From: Cupriavidus sp. D384
GTDB lineage: Bacteria > Pseudomonadota > Gammaproteobacteria > Burkholderiales > Burkholderiaceae
Assembly: GCF_001652915.1 (NCBI RefSeq)
Contig: NZ_BBQI01000090.1
Span: 479,891 to 543,890 of the forward strand
Length of the DNA stretch: 64,000 bases
Direction of reading: 5' to 3'
Under the pieces are notes generated by a model. The model was not told the origin of the DNA, searched no databases, and saw nothing but the letters and a program-made list of their open reading frames with translations. Positions 24,145 through 32,531 of the stretch are shown here, one piece after another (the stretch's first letter is position 1; each line of letters opens with the position of its first letter). Position numbers and translations under genes: made by a program.

Positions 24145-25224
24145 ATGCTGAAGAACACCGACGACCTGCGTATTCGAGAACTCAAGGAACTGCTGCCGCC
24201 TGCGCACCTGATCCGCGAGTTCGCCTGCTCCGAGGCGGCGTCCGACGTGATCTACGGCGCCCGCCAGGCCATGCACCGCATCCTGCATGGCATGGATGAC
24301 CGCCTGATCGTCATCGTCGGCCCGTGCTCGATCCATGACACGCGCGCGGCCCTGGAATACGCCAAGCTGCTCAAGGTGCAGCGCGACCGCTTCGCGGGCG
24401 AGCTCGAGGTTGTCATGCGCGTCTATTTCGAGAAGCCGCGCACCACGGTGGGCTGGAAGGGGCTGATCAACGATCCGCACATGGATGGCAGCTTCAAGAT
24501 CAACGACGGCCTGCGCACCGCGCGCGAACTGCTGCTGAACATCAGCGAATTGGGCGTGCCCACGGGCACCGAATACCTGGACATGATCAGCCCGCAATAT
24601 ATCGCCGACCTGGTCAGCTGGGGCGCCATCGGTGCCCGCACCACGGAATCGCAGGTGCACCGCGAGCTGGCGTCGGGACTGTCGTGCCCGGTCGGCTTCA
24701 AGAACGGCACCGATGGCAATGTGAAGATTGCCGTCGATGCGATCAAGGCCGCCTCGCAGCCCCACCATTTCCTGTCGGTGACCAAAGGTGGCCATTCGGC
24801 CATCGTGTCGACCTCCGGCAACGAGGACTGCCACATCATCCTGCGCGGCGGCAAGGCACCGAACTACGACGCCGCCAGCGTGGCCGAGGCCTGCGACGCG
24901 ATTTCCAAGGCCGGCCTGGCCGCGCGCCTGATGATCGATGCCTCGCACGCCAACAGCAGCAAGAAACATGAGAACCAGCTGCCGGTCTGCGAGGACATCG
25001 GCCGCCAGGTGGCCGGTGGCGACCAGCGCATCATCGGCGTCATGGTGGAATCGCACCTGGTGGCCGGCCGCCAGGACCACGTCCAGGGCACGCCGGTGGA
25101 AAACCTGACCTACGGCCAGTCGGTGACCGACGCCTGCATCGGCTGGGACGATTCCCTGTCGATCCTGGAAACGCTGTCCAACGCGGTGAAGCAGCGCCGC
25201 CTGGCCACGGGCAGCGGCAACTGA
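24145..25224 (+). CDS. aroG: 3-deoxy-D-arabino-heptulosonate 7-phosphate (DAHP) synthase, class I
   Basis: The enzyme condenses phosphoenolpyruvate with erythrose 4-phosphate, the first committed step to Phe, Tyr and Trp. The 359-residue protein carries the class I AroF/G/H signatures: LIVIVGPCSIHDTRAALEYA, VMRVYFEKPRTTVGWKGLIND, LLLNISELGVPTGTEYLDM and SGLSCPVGFKNGTDGN. The metal-binding His regions SVTKGGHSAI and IDASHANSSKKHE are present too. Which aromatic amino acid inhibits it cannot be read with confidence. GGAG stands 6 bp before ATG 24145; the frame above it runs into the terminator. Expression is likely set by the attenuator directly upstream. It is followed by its own strong terminator. 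Confidence 0.95.
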   Translation: MLKNTDDLRIRELKELLPPAHLIREFACSEAASDVIYGARQAMHRILHGMDDRLIVIVGPCSIHDTRAALEYAKLLKVQRDRFAGELEVVMRVYFEKPRTTVGWKGLINDPHMDGSFKINDGLRTARELLLNISELGVPTGTEYLDMISPQYIADLVSWGAIGARTTESQVHRELASGLSCPVGFKNGTDGNVKIAVDAIKAASQPHHFLSVTKGGHSAIVSTSGNEDCHIILRGGKAPNYDAASVAEACDAISKAGLAARLMIDASHANSSKKHENQLPVCEDIGRQVAGGDQRIIGVMVESHLVAGRQDHVQGTPVENLTYGQSVTDACIGWDDSLSILETLSNAVKQRRLATGSGN

Positions 25225-25244
25225 CGGGCTGCCGCGCGACAAGG

Positions 25245-25278
25245 AACAACGCCGACCCTGTGGTCGGCGTTGTTTTTT
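25245..25278 (+). terminator. intrinsic terminator of aroG
   Basis: AACAACGCCGACC (25245-25257) and GGTCGGCGTTGTT (25262-25274) form a perfect 13 bp stem with loop CTGT, followed by T residues. Confidence 0.92.
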
Positions 25279-25344
25279 GGACGTCCCAACGAAAAAACCG
25301 CCCCGGAGGGCGGCTTTCGATGCGCGACGGCACCCGGCCGGCGC

Positions 25345-25743
25345 TTACTTCTTCAGCACCAGGTCGCCCTTCAGCGAACCGATATACGCGGCGATATCCT
25401 TCAGCTCGGCGCGCGTGAACGGGCGCGGCTTGCCGTGCTTGTCAGTGACGGCCGGGTTGCTGTTGACCTGGCCGGCCATGATCGCGTTGGTGCGGCCCAC
25501 CAGCGGGTTGCCGCTGACCTGGTACGACGCCAGTGCGTGGTAGAGGTAGTCCGGATGCTGGCCAGCCAGCTTCGGATAGTCGGGAGAGATCGGCGCGTTC
25601 AGGTCCTTGCCATGGCAGGCCACGCAGCCGCCCTTTTCCACCAGCGCCTTGCCGGCTGCAATATCCGCCGCCGAGGCGGACATGGCAGCGGCGCCAAGCG
25701 CGGCAGCACCCAGCACGAACGAAACAGCTTTCAGCATCTTCAT
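25345..25743 (-). CDS. periplasmic class I cytochrome c (c4/c5-like)
   Basis: The 132-residue precursor has a signal peptide (MKMLKAVSFVLGAAALGAAAMSASA) and a single haem-binding CVACH motif in VEKGGCVACHGKDLNAPISP. The distal Met is most likely in NAIMAGQV or close to it. The segment YPKLAGQHPDYLYHALASYQ is typical of cytochrome c4/c553-type carriers. It would shuttle electrons in the periplasm, for example to a terminal oxidase. The start at 25743 gives a canonical signal peptide; the longer open frame antisense to the neighbour is rejected. It lies 13 bp after another cytochrome c gene, so the pair is an operon. Confidence 0.93.
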   Translation of the reverse strand: MKMLKAVSFVLGAAALGAAAMSASAADIAAGKALVEKGGCVACHGKDLNAPISPDYPKLAGQHPDYLYHALASYQVSGNPLVGRTNAIMAGQVNSNPAVTDKHGKPRPFTRAELKDIAAYIGSLKGDLVLKK

Positions 25744-25756
25744 GATCAGGGGCCTC

Positions 25757-26101
25757 TTACTTGAGCGGATTGTTCTGCGTGTCGCCCTTCTGCTGCGAGT
25801 AGTACGCAGCAACGGCGGCGATGTCCTGGTCGGACAGGCTGTCGGCAATCCCCCGCATGGTCGGATGCTTGCGATCACCCTTCTTGTAGCCGTGGAGCGC
25901 GTTCTCGATGTACTTGGCGCTCTGGCCGCCAAGCATTGGCACCTGATAGACCTCGGGGAACGAAGCACGGTAACCCGGAATGCCATGGCAGCCGATGCAC
26001 ATGGCCACTTTGTCGCGGGCGGTGTCGACATTGCCCTTGTCCTGGGCATGCGCTGCCGTTGCGGCCGCGCCCAACACTACCATCGTGAGGAGCTTTTTCA
26101 T
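25757..26101 (-). CDS. periplasmic class I cytochrome c, partner of the downstream cytochrome
   Basis: The 114-residue precursor starts MKKLLTMVVLGAAATAAHAQ, a clear signal peptide with AHA cleavage. It has the haem motif CIGCH in DKVAMCIGCHGIPGYRASFP, and a Met ligand probably in HPTMRGIADSLSD. MLGGQSAKYIENALHGYKKGD aligns with the corresponding region of the next gene (KLAGQHPDYLYHALASYQ), so the two are paralogous halves of a c4-like pair made as separate proteins. Starting at 26101 avoids a spurious 127-codon extension. The region upstream to 26606 contains no other gene. Confidence 0.93.
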   Translation of the reverse strand: MKKLLTMVVLGAAATAAHAQDKGNVDTARDKVAMCIGCHGIPGYRASFPEVYQVPMLGGQSAKYIENALHGYKKGDRKHPTMRGIADSLSDQDIAAVAAYYSQQKGDTQNNPLK

Positions 26102-26606
26102 TTTCGTAGCTGATTGGGAAGTGTTAAACCGCGTGTGACCTGCCCCTGCTGGGGCGCCAGACGGCTTGCTACGAATGGGGATGGGGAGCGGATTGCCGGA
26201 GATCTGCCACGGGCGAAGCCGGTCAGACAAAGGCGCAGCCGGGGCGAATGCTGATGTGCCGCGGTGCTCTAACACCATTCTGCAACCATCTCGCGCTGTT
26301 GTCGCCTCCCGATGATCTGCCATGTCTCTGGTGACAGAACTGCCGGGCGTGAGGAGGAAATTGACTGGGGGGCGCGTCAAACCGGCGCATTGTACCGCAG
26401 CGTGCACGCGCCAGTCCACGGCGTGCGCCTTGGGGTGAGCCCCACTGAACGCGAATGTCAATCTGCTCTTATACTGGCCCATTCCGGCCGAATTTCGGGT
26501 TGTTGCCGCCCGTTGTTGCAGGATTTCGGCCCAGCCGGTTGTTGTTTCCCATTGTCATTCGACCGGCCTGCCTGGCAGGCCGGCAGCGATACACCCAGGT
26601 TGCCTC
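26102..26606. other. intergenic region between the cytochrome pair and moxR-like gene
   Basis: 505 bp between divergent genes without a convincing coding frame. The one notable element is a near-perfect inverted repeat at 26563-26583, arms CCGGCCTGCC and GGCAGGCCGG around one base. It lies 24 bp before the MoxR-type start, so it could fold in that mRNA leader or bind a regulator. No clear promoter hexamers were identified. Confidence 0.5.
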
Positions 26607-27485
26607 ATGTCCACCTCCGCCAACGCCAATCCGTCCCAGCAGGTCAAGTTCGAAGGTAGCGCCCAGTATGTGGCCACCGACGACCTGAAGCTGGCCGTCA
26701 ACGCCGCGCGCACGCTGCAGCGCCCGCTGCTGATCAAGGGCGAGCCCGGCACCGGCAAGACCATGCTGGCCGAGGAAGTGGCCGCCGCGCTGGGCATGCC
26801 GCTGTTGCAGTGGCACATCAAGTCGACCACCAAGGCCCAGCAGGGCCTGTACGAATACGATGCGGTGTCGCGTCTGCGCGACTCCCAGCTTGGCGACGAC
26901 CGCGTGCACGACATCAAGAACTACATCGTCAAGGGCGTGCTGTGGCAGGCATTCGAGGCCGAGCAGCCCGTGGTGCTGCTGATCGACGAGATCGACAAGG
27001 CCGACATCGAATTCCCGAACGACCTGCTGCGCGAACTGGACCGCATGGAGTTCTACGTCTACGAGACGCGCGAACTGATCAAGGCCCGGCATCGCCCGCT
27101 GGTCATCATCACGTCGAACAACGAGAAGGAACTGCCCGACGCCTTCCTGCGCCGCTGCTTCTTCCACTACATCAAGTTCCCCGACGCCGAAACGATGCAG
27201 CAGATCGTTGACGTCCACTACCCCGGCATCAAGCGCGAGCTGGTGGCCGCGGCGCTGGAAGCGTTCTACGAAATGCGCAACCTGCCGGGCCTGAAGAAAA
27301 AGCCGAGCACGTCGGAACTGATCGACTGGCTCAAGCTGCTGATGGCCGAGGATATCCCCGCCGAGGCGCTGCGCAGCCCCGACCGCAAGGCCGCCATTCC
27401 GCCGCTGCATGGCGCCTTGCTTAAAAACGAGCAGGACGTGCACCTGTTCGAGCGCCTGGTGTTCATGAACCGCGCCAACCGCTGA
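26607..27485 (+). CDS. MoxR-family AAA+ ATPase
   Basis: MoxR ATPases act as chaperones that activate partner complexes, usually with a VWA-domain protein encoded beside them. The 292-residue protein has Walker A GEPGTGKTMLAEEVAAALG, Walker B VVLLIDEIDKADIEFPN, sensor 1 VIITSNNEKELPDAFLRRC with the arginine finger, and a C-terminal lid region. The VWA partner is two genes downstream, with a GNAT gene between them. All three are on the plus strand with short gaps (19 and 13 bp), suggesting one operon. The client cannot be named; CoxD/CoxE-type pairs mature molybdenum hydroxylases, but no such enzyme is in the window. Confidence 0.92.
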   Translation: MSTSANANPSQQVKFEGSAQYVATDDLKLAVNAARTLQRPLLIKGEPGTGKTMLAEEVAAALGMPLLQWHIKSTTKAQQGLYEYDAVSRLRDSQLGDDRVHDIKNYIVKGVLWQAFEAEQPVVLLIDEIDKADIEFPNDLLRELDRMEFYVYETRELIKARHRPLVIITSNNEKELPDAFLRRCFFHYIKFPDAETMQQIVDVHYPGIKRELVAAALEAFYEMRNLPGLKKKPSTSELIDWLKLLMAEDIPAEALRSPDRKAAIPPLHGALLKNEQDVHLFERLVFMNRANR

Positions 27486-27504
27486 CCAGGATAGGCAAAC
27501 GACG

Positions 27505-28098
27505 ATGACGAAGTTTGTCCAGCCCGTTACGCTGACCGGGCAGCACGCCACGCTGGCGCCCTTGTCGGCCGATCACCTGACTGGCCTGCGCGAAGCCGCC
27601 GCCGACGGCGAACTGTTCCGCCTGTGGTACACGAGCGTGCCCTCGCCCGAAGGCATGGCGGCCGAGATCGAGCGCCGCCTGGGCCTGCAGACGCAGGATT
27701 CGATGCAGCCGTTCACCGTGCTCGATGCCGATGGCCGTGTCGCCGGCATGACCACGTACATGAATATCGACGGCAAGAACCGCCGCGTCGAAATCGGCTC
27801 GACGTGGTACGCCCAGCGCGTGCAGCGTACCGGGCTCAACACCGAGTGCAAGCTGATGCTGCTGCGCCATGCGTTCGAGACGCTCGACTGCATCGCCGTG
27901 GAATTCCGCACGCACTGGATGAACCACCAGAGCCGCGCGGCCATTGCGCGCCTGGGCGCCAAGCAGGACGGCGTGCTGCGCAACCATCTGCGCATGCCCG
28001 ACGGATCGTTCCGCGACACGGTGGTCTTCTCGATCATCGCCAGCGAATGGCCGATGGTGCGCGCGCATCTGCAATACCAGCTCGAACGCCCGCGTTGA
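27505..28098 (+). CDS. GNAT-family N-acetyltransferase (RimJ/RimL-like)
   Basis: The 197-residue protein follows the RimJ/RimL branch of acetyl-CoA-dependent N-acetyltransferases. It has an N-terminal VTLTGQHATLAPLSADHLTGL, a substrate strand region AGMTTYMNIDGKNRRVEIGSTWY, and the acetyl-CoA loop QRTGLNTECKLMLLRHAFETLDC. AVEFRTHWMNHQSRAAIARLGAKQDGVLRNH is characteristic of this branch. The substrate may be a protein N-terminus or a small molecule. Its place between the MoxR ATPase and the VWA gene is unusual and may indicate that it modifies a component of that system, though that is inference. Confidence 0.88.
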   Translation: MTKFVQPVTLTGQHATLAPLSADHLTGLREAAADGELFRLWYTSVPSPEGMAAEIERRLGLQTQDSMQPFTVLDADGRVAGMTTYMNIDGKNRRVEIGSTWYAQRVQRTGLNTECKLMLLRHAFETLDCIAVEFRTHWMNHQSRAAIARLGAKQDGVLRNHLRMPDGSFRDTVVFSIIASEWPMVRAHLQYQLERPR

Positions 28099-28111
28099 TC
28101 GGAGTCAAGCC

Positions 28112-29287
28112 ATGCTGATCGACTTTTTCTTCTCGCTGCGCCACGCCAAGCTGCCGGTATCGGTCAAGGAATACCTGACCATGCTCGAAGCGCTGCGCGC
28201 GCAGGTTATTTCGCCGTCGATCGACGAGTTCTACTACCTGTCCCGCATGACGCTGGTCAAGGACGAGAAGCACTTCGACAAGTTCGACCAGACCTTTGCC
28301 GCCTACTTCAAGGGCGTGGAAAGCCTGGTGGACTGGAAGAGCGACATCCCGCTGGACTGGCTGCAGAAGACGCTGGAGCGCGAGCTTTCGGCCGAGGAAA
28401 AGGCCAGGATCGAGGCGATGGGCGGGCTCGACAAGCTCATGGAACGCCTGAAGCAACTGCTGGAAGAGCAGAAGGAAAAGCACGAAGGCGGCAACAAGTG
28501 GATTGGCACGGGCGGCACATCGCCGTTTGGCCATGGCGGCTACAACCCCGAGGGCATCCGCATCGGCGGGCCGTCCAAGGGCAACCGTACCGCCATCAAG
28601 GTCTGGGAATCGCGCGCGTACAAGGACTACGACGACCAGGTGGAACTGGGCACGCGCAACATCAAGGTGGCGCTGCGCCGCCTGCGCCGGTTTGCGCGCG
28701 AGGGCGCCGATACCGAACTGGACCTCGACGACACGATTCACTCCACGGCAGCCAATGCGGGCATGCTCGACATCAAGCTGCGGCCCGAGCGCCACAACAA
28801 GGTGAAGGTGCTGATGCTGATGGATGTGGGCGGCTCGATGGACGACCACATCAAGCGCGTGGAAGAGCTGTTCTCTGCCACCAAGACCGAGTTCAAGCAC
28901 CTGGAGTACTTCTACTTCCACAACTGCCTGTACGACTACGTGTGGAAGAACAACCGGCGCCGCCACGCGGAGAAGATTGCCACGTGGGACCTGATGCACA
29001 AGTACACGCCGGACTACAAGGTGATCTTCGTCGGCGACGCAACGATGAGCCCTTACGAAATCCTGCAGCCCGGCGGCTCGGTCGAGTACAACAACCCCGA
29101 AGCGGGCGCGGTGTGGCTGAACCGCATGATCGAGCAGTTTCCGCGCTTTGTCTGGCTCAACCCCGAGCCGGAGGGCCTGTGGCAATACCGCCAGTCGATC
29201 ACGGTCATCAACCAGATCATGAAGAACCGCATGTATCCGGTCACGCTGGCCGGGCTGGAAGAAGCGATGAAGGTGCTGTCGAAGTAG
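28112..29287 (+). CDS. VWA-domain (CoxE-like) protein, partner of the MoxR ATPase
   Basis: The 391-residue protein starts MLIDFFFSLRHAKLPVSVKEY, the signature of CoxE-like VWA proteins. It has a middle charged segment and a VWA domain from about residue 210. The metal site region reads VLMLMDVGGSMDDHIKRVEEL, a D-x-G-G-S variant of the usual D-x-S-x-S MIDAS motif. HLEYFYFHNCLYDYVWKNNRR and VGDATMSPYEI follow, with further conserved polar residues. GGAG stands 7 bp before the ATG at 28112; the frame extending to 27944 overlaps the GNAT gene and is not used. It should be activated by or work with the MoxR ATPase of the same cluster. Confidence 0.9.
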   Translation: MLIDFFFSLRHAKLPVSVKEYLTMLEALRAQVISPSIDEFYYLSRMTLVKDEKHFDKFDQTFAAYFKGVESLVDWKSDIPLDWLQKTLERELSAEEKARIEAMGGLDKLMERLKQLLEEQKEKHEGGNKWIGTGGTSPFGHGGYNPEGIRIGGPSKGNRTAIKVWESRAYKDYDDQVELGTRNIKVALRRLRRFAREGADTELDLDDTIHSTAANAGMLDIKLRPERHNKVKVLMLMDVGGSMDDHIKRVEELFSATKTEFKHLEYFYFHNCLYDYVWKNNRRRHAEKIATWDLMHKYTPDYKVIFVGDATMSPYEILQPGGSVEYNNPEAGAVWLNRMIEQFPRFVWLNPEPEGLWQYRQSITVINQIMKNRMYPVTLAGLEEAMKVLSK

Positions 29288-29312
29288 TTGCGCGCGGTGG
29301 CGGGACTGCCGG

Positions 29313-30215
29313 TCACGCCACCACGTCGACACCTTCCATCAGCCACTGCCGGAATGTCAGCAGCGCCGGCAGATGGGCCTTCTGCTCGGGATAGCACAGG
29401 TAGTACCCCTTCCGGGCCAGCACGCGCGCCGGATGCGCCACGATCAGCGTGCCCGTGGCCAGTTCCGCTTCGATCAGGCAGCGCGGGATCAGCGCAATAC
29501 CCAGCCCCGACATGGCCGCCTGCGTCAGCAGCGTGAACTGGTCGAAGCGCGCCCCGCTCCACGCCTTGCGCGTCGACACCCCAAGCTCCGACAGCCAGTC
29601 GGGCCATGCCTCGGGCACGGTCGTATGGTGCAGCAGCGGATATTTCAGCAGCGCCGCCGGCGTCTTCGCCACGCCATCGGGCTCGTGCACGAGCAGCCCG
29701 GGCCGGCAAACCGGCAGCACCTCGCGGCCGGTCATGTAGTCGGCCAGGCTGCCCGGCCAGACACCGTCGCCAAAACGGATGGCCGCATCGAGATCGGGCT
29801 GGGAAAAATCGTAGCCCTGCGCATGGGGCACGAATTCGAGCGTGACCTCCGGATGCCTGGCAAAGAACTGCGGCAACCGCGGAATCAGCCATTTCGCACC
29901 AAGCGTGGGCATGCTGGCGATATGCAGGATGCCGCCGCGTCCCTGCCGCGCGATCAGCTCGACGCTGGCCGCCTCGATCTCGCCAAGACTGGGCCCGATG
30001 CGCTCCAGGTAGCGCGCGCCGGCCTCGGTCAGCAACAGCCGCTGGCGCACGCGCTCGAACAGTTCCACGCCCAGGAATGCCTCCAGGCTCCGTACCTGCT
30101 TGCTGACCGCGCCCTGCGTCACATGCAGTTCGCGCGCCGCCACCGTGAAACTGCTATGCCGCGCTGCCGCCTCGAAGGCCATCAATTCGGTCATCGACGG
30201 ACACAAGCGCCGCAT
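29313..30215 (-). CDS. LysR-type transcriptional regulator (GcvA-like)
   Basis: The 300-residue protein has an N-terminal winged HTH (ELMAFEAAARHSSFTVAARE, then HVTQGAVSKQVRSLEAFLGV and FERVRQRLLLTEAGARYLE). A periplasmic-binding-like effector domain follows, with ASMPTLGAKWLIPRLPQF and IRFGDGVWPGSLADYM, as in GcvA-type regulators. GGGGG lies 6 bp upstream of the start. It is divergent from the Bug receptor and N-formylglutamate amidohydrolase genes, with a 187 bp intergenic region. LysR regulators usually control their divergent neighbour, so these genes are the likely target. The effector is unknown. Confidence 0.92.
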   Translation of the reverse strand: MRRLCPSMTELMAFEAAARHSSFTVAARELHVTQGAVSKQVRSLEAFLGVELFERVRQRLLLTEAGARYLERIGPSLGEIEAASVELIARQGRGGILHIASMPTLGAKWLIPRLPQFFARHPEVTLEFVPHAQGYDFSQPDLDAAIRFGDGVWPGSLADYMTGREVLPVCRPGLLVHEPDGVAKTPAALLKYPLLHHTTVPEAWPDWLSELGVSTRKAWSGARFDQFTLLTQAAMSGLGIALIPRCLIEAELATGTLIVAHPARVLARKGYYLCYPEQKAHLPALLTFRQWLMEGVDVVA

Positions 30216-30402
30216 ACCGCACCCCCTACTTCACTACCAAATGGAATGAGCTAGGGATTTTAAATCGTTTGCTACGAACTTGCATTGGCGCGCAGAATCA
30301 GGACGCACAATTTTTGCATTACCCCTTGCAGGCTACCCATCAGGTCCGCAGAGACCGGCCTCCATCTCTCCTTTCAATTACCTTTCGACTGGAATCCTTT
30401 CG

Positions 30403-31389
30403 ATGCAACGCCGTCCCCTGCTCAAGATCCTGGCCGCCGCCACTGCCTTTGCTGCTGCCGGCCTGACCCTGCCCGCCTTTGCCCAGGGCACCTACCCGAC
30501 CAAGCCGATCACGCTCGTCGTGCCGTTCCCGGCCGGCGGCACCACCGATATCGTGGCGCGCATCGTCGCCGACAAGCTGGGCCAGCAACTGGGCCAGGCC
30601 GTGGTGGTGGATAACCGCGGCGGCGCTGGCGGCAGCATCGGCACCGGCTACCTGGCCAAGGCCACGCCGGACGGCTACACGCTGGGCATTGCCACGGCCT
30701 CCACGCACGGCATCAACCCGGCCGTATACCCGCGCCTGTCGTACGACGCCACCAAGGACTTCACCCCCATCACGAACCTGGCTTCGGTGCCGAACGTGAT
30801 GAGCATCCACCCCGGCGTGAAGGCCACCGACATGAAGTCGTTCATCGCGCTGGCCAAGTCCGAGCCGAACAAGCTGGCCTACGGCTCGGCCGGCAACGGC
30901 AGCGTGTCGCACATGATGGGTGAACTGTTCAAGATGAGCAGCAAGACCGAACTGCTGCACGTGCCTTACAAGGGCGTGGGCCCGGCGCTGAACGACGCGC
31001 TGGCCGGCCAGGTGCAGATCCTGTTCGACAACCTGCCGTCGTCGCTGCCGTTCATCGAAGGCGGCAAGCTGCGCGCACTGGCCGTGGCTGCGCCCAAGCG
31101 CGTGGCCGCCCTGCCGAACGTGCCGACCTTCGCCGAACTCGGCCTGCCCGAAGTGAACGACGCCGCCTGGTTCGGCCTGATCGCCCCGGCCAAGCTGCCG
31201 GCCGACATCCAGGCCAAGCTGAACGCCGCCGCCATCAAGGTGCTGGCCATGCCCGAGGTGAAGGCCAAGCTCGAGAAGCTGGGCGCGACCCCGGTGGGCG
31301 ACACGCCGCAGCACTTCGCGCAGCAGATCGCCACCGAAGTGGCGAAGAACAAGAAGGTGGCAGCCGCCGCCAAGATCTCCCTGGACTAA
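30403..31389 (+). CDS. Bug/TctC-family periplasmic solute receptor
   Basis: The 328-residue precursor has a signal peptide (MQRRPLLKILAAATAFAAAG to PAFAQ). It shows the Bug-family core: YPTKPITLVVPFPAGGTTDI, a QLGQAVVVDNRGGAGGSIGT loop and AYGSAGNGSVSHMMGELF. Bug proteins bind carboxylates or related compounds through two bridging waters and can feed tripartite tricarboxylate transporters, but no TctA/TctB genes are nearby. N-formylglutamate amidohydrolase follows 18 bp after its stop, so N-formyl-glutamate or a related amino-acid derivative is a reasonable ligand guess. The start is the ATG giving the shortest canonical signal peptide. Confidence 0.93.
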   Translation: MQRRPLLKILAAATAFAAAGLTLPAFAQGTYPTKPITLVVPFPAGGTTDIVARIVADKLGQQLGQAVVVDNRGGAGGSIGTGYLAKATPDGYTLGIATASTHGINPAVYPRLSYDATKDFTPITNLASVPNVMSIHPGVKATDMKSFIALAKSEPNKLAYGSAGNGSVSHMMGELFKMSSKTELLHVPYKGVGPALNDALAGQVQILFDNLPSSLPFIEGGKLRALAVAAPKRVAALPNVPTFAELGLPEVNDAAWFGLIAPAKLPADIQAKLNAAAIKVLAMPEVKAKLEKLGATPVGDTPQHFAQQIATEVAKNKKVAAAAKISLD

Positions 31390-31407
31390 TCCTCACCGGC
31401 AGTTCGT

Positions 31408-32280
31408 ATGACCGACGCTGAACGAAAGACCGCGGAAAGCCCGTACTTCCTGCAGATGCCGGAAGGCGAGAGCGGCCCGCTCTTTCTTGACTCACCGCAT
31501 AGCTGCACCACCTACCCGGCGGACTTCCGCTACGCCGGCAACCTGCCCCTGCCGCTGCTGCGGCAGGCGGAAGACACGTTCGTGGAGCAGCTTTATGCCG
31601 ATGCCCCGGCACGGGGCATCCCGCTGCTGGCCGCCGGCTGCCCGCGCAGCTACCTCGACGCCAACCGCGGCCTGGAGGAAATCGACGAGGCGTTGCTCGA
31701 CGCGCCGTGGCCGGGCCTGAAGAAGGAAACGTCCAAGACGCGCCTGGGCAAGGGCCTGGTCTGGCGCGTACTGGACACCGGCGAGCCGATCTACGATCGC
31801 AAGCTGAGCGTGGCAGAACTGCAGGCACGGATCGACAACTACTACCTGCCGTACTACGCGCAGCTGCAGAAGTTGTCGGACGCAGCCGTGGCGCGCCATG
31901 GCCGCGTGTTCCACATCAACTGCCACTCGATGCCCAGCGAGGCAGCGAAGTTCGCCACCGAACATCCGGGCCTGCAGCATCCGGATTTCGTGGTGGGCGA
32001 CCGCGACGGCACCACGTGCGACACGCGCTTCACCGATCGCGTGGAAGCCGTGCTCAAGGAAATGGGCTACGACGTGTGGCGCAACCACCCTTACAAGGGC
32101 GTGGAGATCGTGCGCGTGGTGGGCCAGCCGCAAGCCAACCGCCACAGCCTGCAGCTCGAAGTCAACCGCAAGCTCTACATGGACGAAGTGGGCCTGACCC
32201 ACTCGGCCGGCTTCGACAAGCTCAAGCGCGATCTCAACGCGCTGATGGACGATCTGCTGCGCTTCGCCAGCACGTTCTGA
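31408..32280 (+). CDS. N-formylglutamate amidohydrolase (HutG-like)
   Basis: The enzyme hydrolyses N-formyl-L-glutamate to formate and glutamate, the last step of one histidine-degradation route. The 290-residue protein shows GPLFLDSPHSCTTYPADFR at the N-terminus, conserved DANRGLEEID, a HINCHSMPSEAAKF metal-site region and a HPYKGVEIVRVVGQP segment typical of the family. No signal peptide, so cytoplasmic. It is 18 bp downstream of a Bug receptor gene and faces a divergent LysR regulator. No other hut genes are present, so the true physiological substrate may be another N-formyl or N-acyl amino acid. Confidence 0.9.
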   Translation: MTDAERKTAESPYFLQMPEGESGPLFLDSPHSCTTYPADFRYAGNLPLPLLRQAEDTFVEQLYADAPARGIPLLAAGCPRSYLDANRGLEEIDEALLDAPWPGLKKETSKTRLGKGLVWRVLDTGEPIYDRKLSVAELQARIDNYYLPYYAQLQKLSDAAVARHGRVFHINCHSMPSEAAKFATEHPGLQHPDFVVGDRDGTTCDTRFTDRVEAVLKEMGYDVWRNHPYKGVEIVRVVGQPQANRHSLQLEVNRKLYMDEVGLTHSAGFDKLKRDLNALMDDLLRFASTF

Positions 32281-32531
32281 AGTCGTCTGGAACGGGCGCT
32301 GCAATGGCGCCCGGCACCTCGGGACACGCTACTTGCGTGTCTCGGGGTTCGCCTGAGTTGCATGAGTCCTGTGACATCCGCTATCGCACGCAGGTAATAG
32401 CGCCTGATCCCCGCAAGTTGTAAGCAGTTAGAACGAAGGGTAACAAGATTTAGGAACTCCGCCGGCAGGCTTTCCTCTATCATGGCAATCCTTCACCAAC
32501 CCTCCTTGCTGACTCAGGCAAAGACGATCCC

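Noticed and set aside
26312..26659. 115-codon frame in the gap before the MoxR gene
   Set aside because: It overlaps the MoxR start out of frame, has atypical composition and no ribosome-binding site.
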